A stretch of DNA of 16,540 bases, from assembly GCA_003601795.1 (NCBI GenBank), contig PIXU01000233.1, positions 1-16,540 of the forward strand, given 5' to 3'. The position numbers and the translations under genes are program-made. The notes beneath the pieces were generated by a model, which worked only from the letters and a program-made list of their open reading frames with translations, was not told where the DNA came from and ran no database searches. Origin of the DNA: Candidatus Methanophagales archaeon. Lineage in GTDB: Archaea > Halobacteriota > Syntropharchaeia > Alkanophagales > Methanospirareceae. Each line of letters starts with the position of its first letter. Position 1 is the first letter of the stretch. Positions 6,750-12,421 of this stretch are shown here, one piece after another.

Positions 6750-7502
6750 TTATGGAGCGTGTCCACCACCAGAGTTCCACCCATGTGTTGCTGTGGAGTG
6801 CGATTCAGTTGTTATGCTGCCTCCATTAGGAACAATACTGTCTCCAAAGAACTCCGAATAAGCTGAAGATCCACCGTCCATAACCACAGTTCCTGTCCAA
6901 CCGTCTGCTGAGAGTGAGGTCCAGGAAGCAGTTCCCACAGCGGCCTCAGAGATCCTTGTACCAGAGCCATGCGCTACAACTTTACCCCGAGCTTCGCTTG
7001 TTTCTGTTGCATGACAGTTTCCACATGGACTTACTGTGGGCTGTATAGGATCGTAGTAGTTAACACCGACAGATGCGTAATCCTCAAAACTTGCTCCGAA
7101 ACTCTTAAACTGTCCGCTAACTATTACATCCTGTGACTTTTTCACAGAGCTCTCAAGTTCCCCCAGCTCATCTTCTGAGTCAAGGGGTCTTTTTGTGATA
7201 CTTGCAGTACCTGCTTGGATTACCTTTGCATGGTATATTCCATCAGGATCGACAGCGGGCTCCGCTTTAACATCCACCAGCGTGTTTTGGATAATTGCCC
7301 TCTCACCAAATCCTTGGTCCCATCCGGCGGTAGATTCAATTCCGTCCAAGCTATTCCCAACCACACCAATACCCTGTCCTTCTATGGTCTTCACAAACTC
7401 ATAATAGATCGAACTTGTCGATGTTTCGCATGCTGATGCAGCTCCAGTAAGTCCCACCAGTGTTATTCCAATTATCAACGCAACCAATATTTTTGTGTTC
7501 AT
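6750..7502 (-). CDS. Secreted protein with a single CXXCH motif
   Basis: The 250-residue protein has a clear signal peptide (MNTKILVALIIGITLVGLTG, cleavage near AASA-CETS at residue 24). The mature chain is rich in Gly, Ser, Thr and short beta strands, such as 'GTASWTSLSADGWTGTVVMD'. The sequence SPCGNCHATE (Cys160, Cys163, His164) is a CXXCH motif, the usual attachment site for c-type haem, but only one copy is present and no distal ligand can be assigned. Metal binding or a disulfide are alternatives. The C-terminus is His-containing (ESHSTATHGWNSGGGHAP). It is transcribed alone behind an unusual 150-nt leader, with GGAGGTGA 15 nt from the ATG across an A-run. No named family is recognised. 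Confidence 0.7.
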   Translation of the reverse strand: MNTKILVALIIGITLVGLTGAASACETSTSSIYYEFVKTIEGQGIGVVGNSLDGIESTAGWDQGFGERAIIQNTLVDVKAEPAVDPDGIYHAKVIQAGTASITKRPLDSEDELGELESSVKKSQDVIVSGQFKSFGASFEDYASVGVNYYDPIQPTVSPCGNCHATETSEARGKVVAHGSGTRISEAAVGTASWTSLSADGWTGTVVMDGGSSAYSEFFGDSIVPNGGSITTESHSTATHGWNSGGGHAP

Positions 7503-7660
7503 TTTTTTTTTTTCGTTTCACCTCCTATTTTTTGGGTATTTTTAGCGCGCCCCTCCCCGGCGCGATTTCTTCTTCTGCATTTAGCCCCTTCGTGGATTCG
7601 CACCACAGAAATGGGCATCATTTTCCCACATCTTTGCCACCTTATATAGCTTCCTTATAT
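7503..7660 (-). promoter_or_regulatory. Long structured 5' leader of the CXXCH protein gene
   Basis: If transcription starts about 25 nt after the TATA element at 7679-7696, the leader is about 150 nt. It contains a 6-bp GC hairpin (CGCGCC/GGCGCG, 7546-7564, 7-nt loop). It also holds two tiny frames, MWENDAHFCGANPRRG (preceded by AAGGTGG) and MQKKKSRRGGAR, whose stop and start codons nearly join. The GGAGGTGA site at 7518-7525 is separated from the ATG by 15 nt made almost wholly of A. Another TATA-like TATATAAG lies at 7642-7650. Confidence 0.35.
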
Positions 7661-7702
7661 GGTAACCTTTAATGGCAACCTTATATAAGTTTTCCGGTTA
7701 CC
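7661..7702. promoter_or_regulatory. GGTWACC sites flanking promoter of CXXCH gene
   Basis: GGTAACC at 7661-7667, a degenerate GGCAACC at 7674-7680 and GGTTACC at 7696-7702 surround the BRE-TATA. The outer two lie at the predicted start site and just upstream of the BRE, as expected for operators of a repressor or cooperative regulator. Confidence 0.45.
7679..7696 (-). promoter_or_regulatory. BRE-TATA promoter of CXXCH gene
   Basis: The minus strand reads CGGAAAACTTATATAAGG, a strong archaeal BRE plus TATA. It is the best promoter candidate for the exported protein gene starting at 7502. Confidence 0.55.
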
Positions 7703-7789
7703 ATACATTTTTCGGTATTTTTAGATATGTACAAAAGTAGATATGTTGTGCTACGGGGTTTTTGATCGTTTTCATTCGCTGTCCAAATG

Positions 7790-7796
7790 GGTAACC
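7790..7796. promoter_or_regulatory. GGTAACC site downstream of winged-helix gene
   Basis: An additional copy (GGGTAACCA context) lies 30 nt after the winged-helix stop codon and about 90 nt upstream of the CXXCH gene promoter. Its role is unknown; it extends the operator cluster. Confidence 0.3.
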
Positions 7797-7826
7797 AATC
7801 CACTAACTTTGAATTAAATCTTTGGT

Positions 7827-8099
7827 TCATCGTAGCATCGCCTCCACTCCCTTTAATCTCTTCATTAAATCTTTTCCGCTCTCTGTAAGTTTGTAGCTCG
7901 TTCCTTCAACTGGGTCCTCAATTTTTTCTATAAAACCACGCTCCAGGAGATAGCCAAAATGTCTTTGAAAGTTTCTCCAATCCAAATACGCCTTTTGCAT
8001 GATGCGTGTCTTTTTTGCCCTGCTTCCCTCCTCTGATATTACCTTCAGTATATCCAGAATAACCTCCCATCTGCTTCTTGGATTCATCCCATTTCTCAT
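7827..8099 (-). CDS. Archaeal winged-helix transcription regulator (HTH_45-like)
   Basis: The 90-residue protein has the layout of small archaeal winged-helix regulators. It opens with 'RSRWEVILDILKVISEEGSR', and the HTH is 'KKTRIMQKAYLDWRNFQRHF'. A 'GYLLERGFIEKI' recognition/turn region and a wing ending 'YKLTESGKDLMKRLKG' follow. This matches the pattern of PF14947-type proteins that control local genes. GGAGGA lies 6 nt before the ATG at 8099. Its promoter carries a perfect ATATGGT-A-ACCATAT palindrome between the TATA box and the predicted start site, so autorepression is plausible. Related sites surround the downstream exported protein gene and the divergent sensor gene, making this a candidate for the local regulator of both. 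Confidence 0.75.
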   Translation of the reverse strand: MRNGMNPRSRWEVILDILKVISEEGSRAKKTRIMQKAYLDWRNFQRHFGYLLERGFIEKIEDPVEGTSYKLTESGKDLMKRLKGVEAMLR

Positions 8100-8161
8100 T
8101 TTTTATCCTCCTTTTCCATCCGCTTGCCTTTCTCCATGTTGCATCCCTTTATTGTTGCTAT

Positions 8162-8176
8162 ATATGGTAACCATAT
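8162..8176. promoter_or_regulatory. Palindromic operator candidate in winged-helix gene promoter
   Basis: The sequence ATATGGT-A-ACCATAT is a perfect 7+7 palindrome around one base. It lies 10-25 nt downstream of the minus-strand TATA element, over the likely start site, which fits repression of the winged-helix gene. Confidence 0.5.
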
Positions 8177-8186
8177 GTGGAAACGC

Positions 8187-8202
8187 CATAAAAGTTTTTC
8201 GG
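8187..8202 (-). promoter_or_regulatory. BRE-TATA promoter of winged-helix regulator
   Basis: The minus strand reads CCGAAAAACTTTTATG. The predicted start is near 8165, inside the palindrome at 8162-8176, leaving a leader of about 65 nt. Confidence 0.5.
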
Positions 8203-8215
8203 TTTTTTTCTTTTT

Positions 8216-8233
8216 GTTACCCAAAGGGGTAAC
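8216..8233. promoter_or_regulatory. GTTACCC-AAAG-GGGTAAC inverted repeat upstream of sensor gene
   Basis: A perfect 7-bp inverted repeat with a 4-nt spacer lies directly upstream of the plus-strand BRE-TATA of the sensor gene. Its right arm is part of a GGTAACC site (8228-8234). It sits between two divergent promoters and could control either. Confidence 0.5.
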
Positions 8234-8240
8234 CATAAAC

Positions 8241-8257
8241 CGCAACCTTTATATACC
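8241..8257 (+). promoter_or_regulatory. BRE-TATA promoter of HTH-PAS-GAF-PAS gene
   Basis: The sequence CGCAACCTTTATATACC is an archaeal BRE/TATA. A start near 8275 leaves only about 10 nt before the ATG at 8287. No SD is present, which agrees with leaderless-type translation. Confidence 0.55.
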
Positions 8258-8286
8258 CCTTCTATACATATTTCTATCCACAAAAA

Positions 8287-9765
8287 ATGGAATCAGAAGA
8301 GGAAGCATTCGATAAAATAATCAATGCTATACCAAGCATGGGTGAAACAGGCGCTACTATTGACGAACTTTCAAAAATAACCCATTTAGAAAGGCATACA
8401 CTATCTAAATACTTGAATCGCTTGCGCGCTGAAGGGCGTATCTCGTACAAACAGATAGGGAGAGCAAAGGTATGGTTTGTGAGCAAAGCTCCTCTGCAAC
8501 ATATCTTTAGATTGCGCGAGGAAGACCAGACATATACCGAGAAGATTTTCTCACGCATATTGGCTGATATACCGGAAGGTGTTCTGGTTCTTGATTTTGA
8601 TTACAATATCATGTTCATGAACAGGTATTTGCTCGCTCTTTACGGAGACTGTGTCGGGCAGAAATATTATCAAGCTATCTTTGGCACAGGTATAGGCATG
8701 GGTACGGGTCTTGACGCACATCAAAACCAAATAAGAGGGATTATTGAAGGCAGCTTGGAAGAAATTGAGAGTCAGGTGGAAGATAAAAGAGGGAGAATAC
8801 TGGAGATAAAAGCGAGGAAAGTGGAAAATCCCGACGGTTCCTTCTCTATTATCGCTATTATTCGTGATATTTCAGAAAAAGTTGGAAGAGAAGAGCGGAT
8901 TAAAAATCTTTCTGAACTGCATAGATTGCTTGGAGAGTCGGTTAATCGTTCATATACAATTGATCAATTATGCTCAACCATTCTTGAAAATCTGCGCGAT
9001 GTAATTGGTTGCGATATGGGAGATATACTGATTTACAATCACGAAAACAACCTGCTTTCCAGTTATGCACGGATAGGCTATCCACGCATGGAGGATCGGA
9101 GAAAAAGGAATACGGTTGATGAATGGAAAAGAGGTATTGCGAGAGCAGCAATCATCGGTAAAGAACCCCTTTTCTTTGTTAAGGGGAAGAAAAAAGAGGG
9201 TATGAGGGATGAGCTTTCCTGCTATAATTATGCCTCCGAGTTAGCCGCGGAATATAATCTTCAAGAGATATATGCGATCCCTCTACGGACAAAAGGGGAA
9301 CCTCATGGCGCACTATTAATTCTTACCAGGCATGGAAGAGTTCTATCAGAAGAGGATAGAAGTTTACTTAGGGGGATATCAGAAGGGATTGCGGGCGGTA
9401 TTGCAAAGATAAAAGTTGAGGAAGAGTTGAGAGTAAAGGCAAGTGCGGTTGAAATATCTATTAATTCGGTTCTTATGGCCGACACGGAAGGTAAACTAAC
9501 GTATGTGAATCCGGCTTTCTTGAAGATGTGGGGTTATGACAGGGAGAAGGAAGTTTTAGGACGATTTTGCGCAGAATTCTGGAAACAAATGGATGAGACA
9601 GGTGCTAAAGATATTCTAATTGCGGTGCAGGAGAAAGGGGATTGGGAGGGGGAGTTAATAGGAGTAAGAAAAGACAGTTCGGAATTCAAACTCCGATTAT
9701 CGGCTTCCCTAATAATAGGTAAAAAGGGACCACTTCAATTTGTAGCTGCAGCTGTTGCAGAATAA
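8287..9765 (+). CDS. HTH-PAS-GAF-PAS one-component sensor/regulator
   Basis: The 492-residue soluble protein begins with a winged-helix domain (residues 1-70, 'ATIDELSKITHLERHTLSKY' with a wing near KQIGRAKVWFV). PAS 1 follows (about 88-198, 'IPEGVLVLDFDYNIMFMN' through 'IIRDISEKVG'). A GAF domain comes next (about 213-375), with 'GCDMGDILIYNHE' and 'YAIPLRTKGEPHGALLIL'. A second PAS ends the protein (about 380-492, 'VLMADTEGKLTYVNPAFLKM'). No HisKA or HATPase domain is present. Such architectures in archaea are one-component regulators that sense a ligand or redox state and bind DNA directly, or partners of receivers. Two receiver genes follow on the same strand after a 110-nt gap with its own promoter. 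Operator-like repeats precede it. The second PAS ends abruptly at VAAAVAE, so a lost C-terminal domain is possible. Confidence 0.85.
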   Translation: MESEEEAFDKIINAIPSMGETGATIDELSKITHLERHTLSKYLNRLRAEGRISYKQIGRAKVWFVSKAPLQHIFRLREEDQTYTEKIFSRILADIPEGVLVLDFDYNIMFMNRYLLALYGDCVGQKYYQAIFGTGIGMGTGLDAHQNQIRGIIEGSLEEIESQVEDKRGRILEIKARKVENPDGSFSIIAIIRDISEKVGREERIKNLSELHRLLGESVNRSYTIDQLCSTILENLRDVIGCDMGDILIYNHENNLLSSYARIGYPRMEDRRKRNTVDEWKRGIARAAIIGKEPLFFVKGKKKEGMRDELSCYNYASELAAEYNLQEIYAIPLRTKGEPHGALLILTRHGRVLSEEDRSLLRGISEGIAGGIAKIKVEEELRVKASAVEISINSVLMADTEGKLTYVNPAFLKMWGYDREKEVLGRFCAEFWKQMDETGAKDILIAVQEKGDWEGELIGVRKDSSEFKLRLSASLIIGKKGPLQFVAAAVAE

Positions 9766-9805
9766 AAACGATCATAGTCCCTTTTATATGCGCTATCAAC
9801 ATATG

Positions 9806-9816
9806 TTTTTATATAG
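9806..9816 (+). promoter_or_regulatory. TATA box for receiver genes
   Basis: TTTTTATATAG lies 60-70 nt before the ATG at 9876. A start near 9838 would give a short leader. An upstream BRE is not obvious. Confidence 0.4.
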
Positions 9817-9875
9817 TGTGAAGTGCATAATGAAAGATAAAGGATAAAAAATTAAAAATTAAAACGGGACTAAAG

Positions 9876-10340
9876 ATGACAAAGGTCGAAACTAAAACCG
9901 TGATGATTGTTGATGATGAGCCGGATGTATTAGACACCGTTGCGCAAATTTTAGTTACAAATGGCTATAAAACGATTGAAGCAAAAGATGGGCAAGAGTG
10001 CCTGGACCGACTAAGAGAAGAAACCCCTGATATTATTCTGCTGGACATAATGATGCCGGGATTGACAACCAAGGAAATATTAAGGGAGATAGAAAAGGAC
10101 AATAGGTTGTCAGGTGTGAAAATTATATTCCTTACGGCAATTCATATGCCAGAGGCGGAGGAAGGGGGTTTGCTTGCTTCGAAACAAGTTGTTGATTTTA
10201 TAGAAAAGCCGTTTACCATAAGAAGGATGATTGATGCGATTGAAAAAGTAATTTGTTGTTTTCAAATATTAAGCGTTTCAAGAATATGGCCGAACCGAGA
10301 GTGTTTACGGAATCCGAAATCAAATCTGAGCCGGAGATGA
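9876..10340 (+). CDS. Stand-alone receiver-domain response regulator 1
   Basis: The 154-residue protein carries a complete CheY-like receiver: acidic pair Asp13-Asp14 (MIVDDEP), phosphoacceptor Asp57 (LLDIMMPG), Thr87 (FLTA) and Lys111 (IEKPF). There is no output domain, so it presumably relays phosphate or acts through protein contacts. A cognate kinase is not adjacent; the receiver-PAS-histidine kinase at 12422-14011 is one candidate. Residues 126-154 (ICCFQILSVSRIWPN onward) do not look like receiver sequence and are rich in CGA/CGG codons. The overlapping frame of the next gene looks more coding, so the tail may come from a frameshift or a lost stop codon. No clear SD precedes the ATG. 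Confidence 0.75.
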   Translation: MTKVETKTVMIVDDEPDVLDTVAQILVTNGYKTIEAKDGQECLDRLREETPDIILLDIMMPGLTTKEILREIEKDNRLSGVKIIFLTAIHMPEAEEGGLLASKQVVDFIEKPFTIRRMIDAIEKVICCFQILSVSRIWPNRECLRNPKSNLSRR

Positions 10341-10777
10341 GTTCGACTGAGTATACCATACTGGTGGTAGATGACGAGCGGGGAATCCTCGAAGCGATAA
10401 AGAGAGTCTTGAGAAGGGAGCCGCTTTTCAAGTATAAGGTGCTGACGGTTGATAGTGCGAAGGATGCGTTGAAAATAGTGGAGAGCGAAAAAGTGGATTT
10501 GATTTTATCAGACCAAAGGATGCCGGAGATGACAGGCGTAGAACTGTTCAACAAAGTGCGAGAAATATCACCTCAAACTGTAAGAATGCTTATAACGGGC
10601 TATACCGATCTTAACGCAGCAATTGACGCTATCAATAAAGCTAAAATAGATTATTACATTGAAAAACCCTGGGACGATACAGAACTGCTGAATGTTCTAA
10701 GAAATGCACTTAATCGACCTCGTGCGTACGTGTTTATAAAGCCAGCAGAAGGACCAGGGAAGTATATACCGCTTTAA
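10286..10777 (+). CDS. Stand-alone receiver-domain response regulator 2
   Basis: The 163-residue protein has a receiver domain with Asp29-Asp30 (VVDDERG), phosphoacceptor Asp76 (LILSDQRMPEMTG), Thr105 (LITGY) and Lys127 (YIEKPWDD). The SDQRMPEM and EKPWDDTELL motifs resemble the receivers found in HD-GYP and NtrC-like regulators, but no output domain follows, only a 25-residue tail. ATG at 10286 is preferred because the 17-residue segment before the domain (MAEPRVFTESEIKSEPE) looks coding. An ATG at 10337 overlaps the preceding stop (ATGA) and is the main alternative; a TTG at 10253 is a third. It converges on the glycosyltransferase gene with only 5 nt between stops. The strongly overlapping frames suggest the two receivers derive from a tandem receiver protein. 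Confidence 0.75.
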   Translation: MAEPRVFTESEIKSEPEMSSTEYTILVVDDERGILEAIKRVLRREPLFKYKVLTVDSAKDALKIVESEKVDLILSDQRMPEMTGVELFNKVREISPQTVRMLITGYTDLNAAIDAINKAKIDYYIEKPWDDTELLNVLRNALNRPRAYVFIKPAEGPGKYIPL

Positions 10778-10782
10778 GAAAA

Positions 10783-12207
10783 TTACAAATCGCACGTGAT
10801 GTTTTCTTTGATTTTGTCCACACCACGATTTTTGTTGAAAAGAGCATTAAATGCCTGGACCATGCTGTCATCACCGATTCTTTCGACCCTCTTGATTTGC
10901 AGTGTATTGCCGTACTTCTCCTCAAGTTTTTGCAGATAGCGTTTTTGAAAAGCGACACCAATGCCCGTTTTAGCGAAAAGCAGGTTGCGATATTGCTCAA
11001 ATAACTGGACCTGGTCTTTTACAATTTTCTCGGCTTCTTCGTTTGTTAATGATTCTGTTTCAACCACAAAACTGGCAAACCTACCCTGAAGAAGTATGCT
11101 TAGCGTATCAAGCACTTCCTTATCCGTGTTGTAAGCAATTGCGAAATCATAAACGATCTTTGCCCAGAGATCAGACGGGAACCTGAATGCGGCTTGCTCT
11201 TCTTCTGTAATACTATCCAGTTTTTCCCTTAATTCATCAGACATAGGCACCTTATCATAAGTCGCTTTTGCGTGATATTTCTCTTTAAAGGCTGAAATGA
11301 GAGCTTCTTTATCAGCAGCCACATCGCTCGGTTTTTTGACCTGCTCGCCCGGGGGACTGATTCGCTCTATCGCTCGGGGTTCTGATTCAGCTACGGATAT
11401 GGCTTCAATTTTGTCACGATAATACTTGCTGAGTTCAAACATCATCCCAACAACCTGCCTTATCATGGGCACGAGAGTTTCCTCGGGGTTCGTATATTTC
11501 TTCGTGGATTCATGCACCTTTACCCCAAGGTCTGCTTCGACAATGCGCATTCCTTCACATGCAGAGACAGTAGTAATGAAGATGTCTATGCCAAAAGTTC
11601 CTGGGAAAAGCGGATGTGTAAGCAGCTTTAGAAACAGTTTCCGGGACATCCCAAACTCGCCCCCGATAGGCTGTCTGACCTCAACGCCATATAGAGCTCG
11701 TGTGAGAGGATAAGCGAGCTGGTTTGTGATGACGCCATCGTATTTAGCTCGGTGGTAATAAGGCACAACGAGGTCATAATCCTTGTATATGGGTTTTATA
11801 AGCAGGTCAATCCATTCTGGCTGGACGCTGACGAGGTCGCCGTCAACCATTGCATATGCGCTGGCTCCAACCTCTTTTGCAATTAATAAACTGGTTTTAA
11901 TTCCATTTCCTTTGCCGGGTCCGAAAAACTGTTCTACGAAAATCTTAGCTGTTTTCGTTTGCGTAGCGTCTGCATTTTCTCGTGTAGCATCGGTAGAGAA
12001 GCCATCAACAATCACGATTAGGCTCTTTTTGTTCGGGAAATACAGTGTCAGCCCGCGATCCACGGTTTCGACCACGTTTTTTACGGTGTCCTCAACGTTT
12101 TTTGTGGGAACGGTTATCAGAATGTCGGTGTTAGAATATGCGTCGAGTTCGAGTTTCTTCAGTTCTTCGACACCTTCACTTTGCCCCTGCATAATACCTG
12201 TGTCCAT
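10783..12207 (-). CDS. GT78-like mannosyl/glucosylglycerate synthase
   Basis: The 474-residue protein has a GT-A glycosyltransferase domain. VDGFSTD (67-73) is the nucleotide-binding loop, GPGKGNG (96-102) is followed by KTSL, and VDGDL (121-125) is the metal-binding DXD-type motif before QPEWI. RQPIGGEFGMSR (around 180), GIDIF (206-210) and VKVHES (His232) follow. The order and spacing match GT78 mannosylglycerate synthase as I recall it (RPGKGDG, DAD, QPLGGE, WGIDT). The helical C-terminal half also fits. Members transfer mannose or glucose from a nucleotide sugar to D-glycerate, making a compatible solute; the donor cannot be decided here. The start at 12207 is chosen because the longer frame to 12303 runs through an inverted repeat and upstream of the best promoter. 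ATG at 12192 is another option. Confidence 0.7.
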   Translation of the reverse strand: MDTGIMQGQSEGVEELKKLELDAYSNTDILITVPTKNVEDTVKNVVETVDRGLTLYFPNKKSLIVIVDGFSTDATRENADATQTKTAKIFVEQFFGPGKGNGIKTSLLIAKEVGASAYAMVDGDLVSVQPEWIDLLIKPIYKDYDLVVPYYHRAKYDGVITNQLAYPLTRALYGVEVRQPIGGEFGMSRKLFLKLLTHPLFPGTFGIDIFITTVSACEGMRIVEADLGVKVHESTKKYTNPEETLVPMIRQVVGMMFELSKYYRDKIEAISVAESEPRAIERISPPGEQVKKPSDVAADKEALISAFKEKYHAKATYDKVPMSDELREKLDSITEEEQAAFRFPSDLWAKIVYDFAIAYNTDKEVLDTLSILLQGRFASFVVETESLTNEEAEKIVKDQVQLFEQYRNLLFAKTGIGVAFQKRYLQKLEEKYGNTLQIKRVERIGDDSMVQAFNALFNKNRGVDKIKENITCDL

Positions 12208-12248
12208 ATCTTCTATACATACCTCGGATGATTCCACTATGATTTTAT

Positions 12249-12262
12249 CATATAAGTTTTGC
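12249..12262 (-). promoter_or_regulatory. BRE-TATA promoter of glycosyltransferase gene
   Basis: The minus strand reads GCAAAACTTATATG. A start near 12228 would support translation from 12207, with GAGGT about 13 nt before that ATG. Confidence 0.4.
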
Positions 12263-12271
12263 AGATATAAT

Positions 12272-12397
12272 AAAGTTGTTGCGCAATAAGATTTATCTCG
12301 CATAGAAATAGAGCGTGAATGGTAGCTACTAAAAATAAGCGATGAGAGGTGAGGAAATAAGCTCTTAGAGTGTTTTTTTTAATTACGCAACAACTTT
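12272..12397. repeat. Inverted-repeat element (MITE-like) between kinase and glycosyltransferase genes
   Basis: AAAGTTGTTGCGCAAT at 12272-12287 is repeated in inverse orientation at 12382-12397 with one mismatch. Farther out, TGCAG occurs on both sides at 12260-12264 and 12410-12414. The 94-bp interior has no gene and includes a T8 run. This looks like a miniature inverted-repeat element or IS remnant; paired regulator sites are the alternative. No convincing target duplication was found by eye. Confidence 0.5.
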
Positions 12398-12421
12398 AAT
12401 GTATATACCTGCAGACTAAAA

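Noticed and set aside
11783..12289. 168-codon plus-strand ORF
   Set aside because: It is antisense to the glycosyltransferase domain with its conserved motifs; its composition is Ser/Phe/Thr-rich, typical of a shadow.
12208..12303. 32-residue N-terminal extension of the glycosyltransferase
   Set aside because: Its codons cover the inverted-repeat arm and the best BRE-TATA element, so it is probably not translated.
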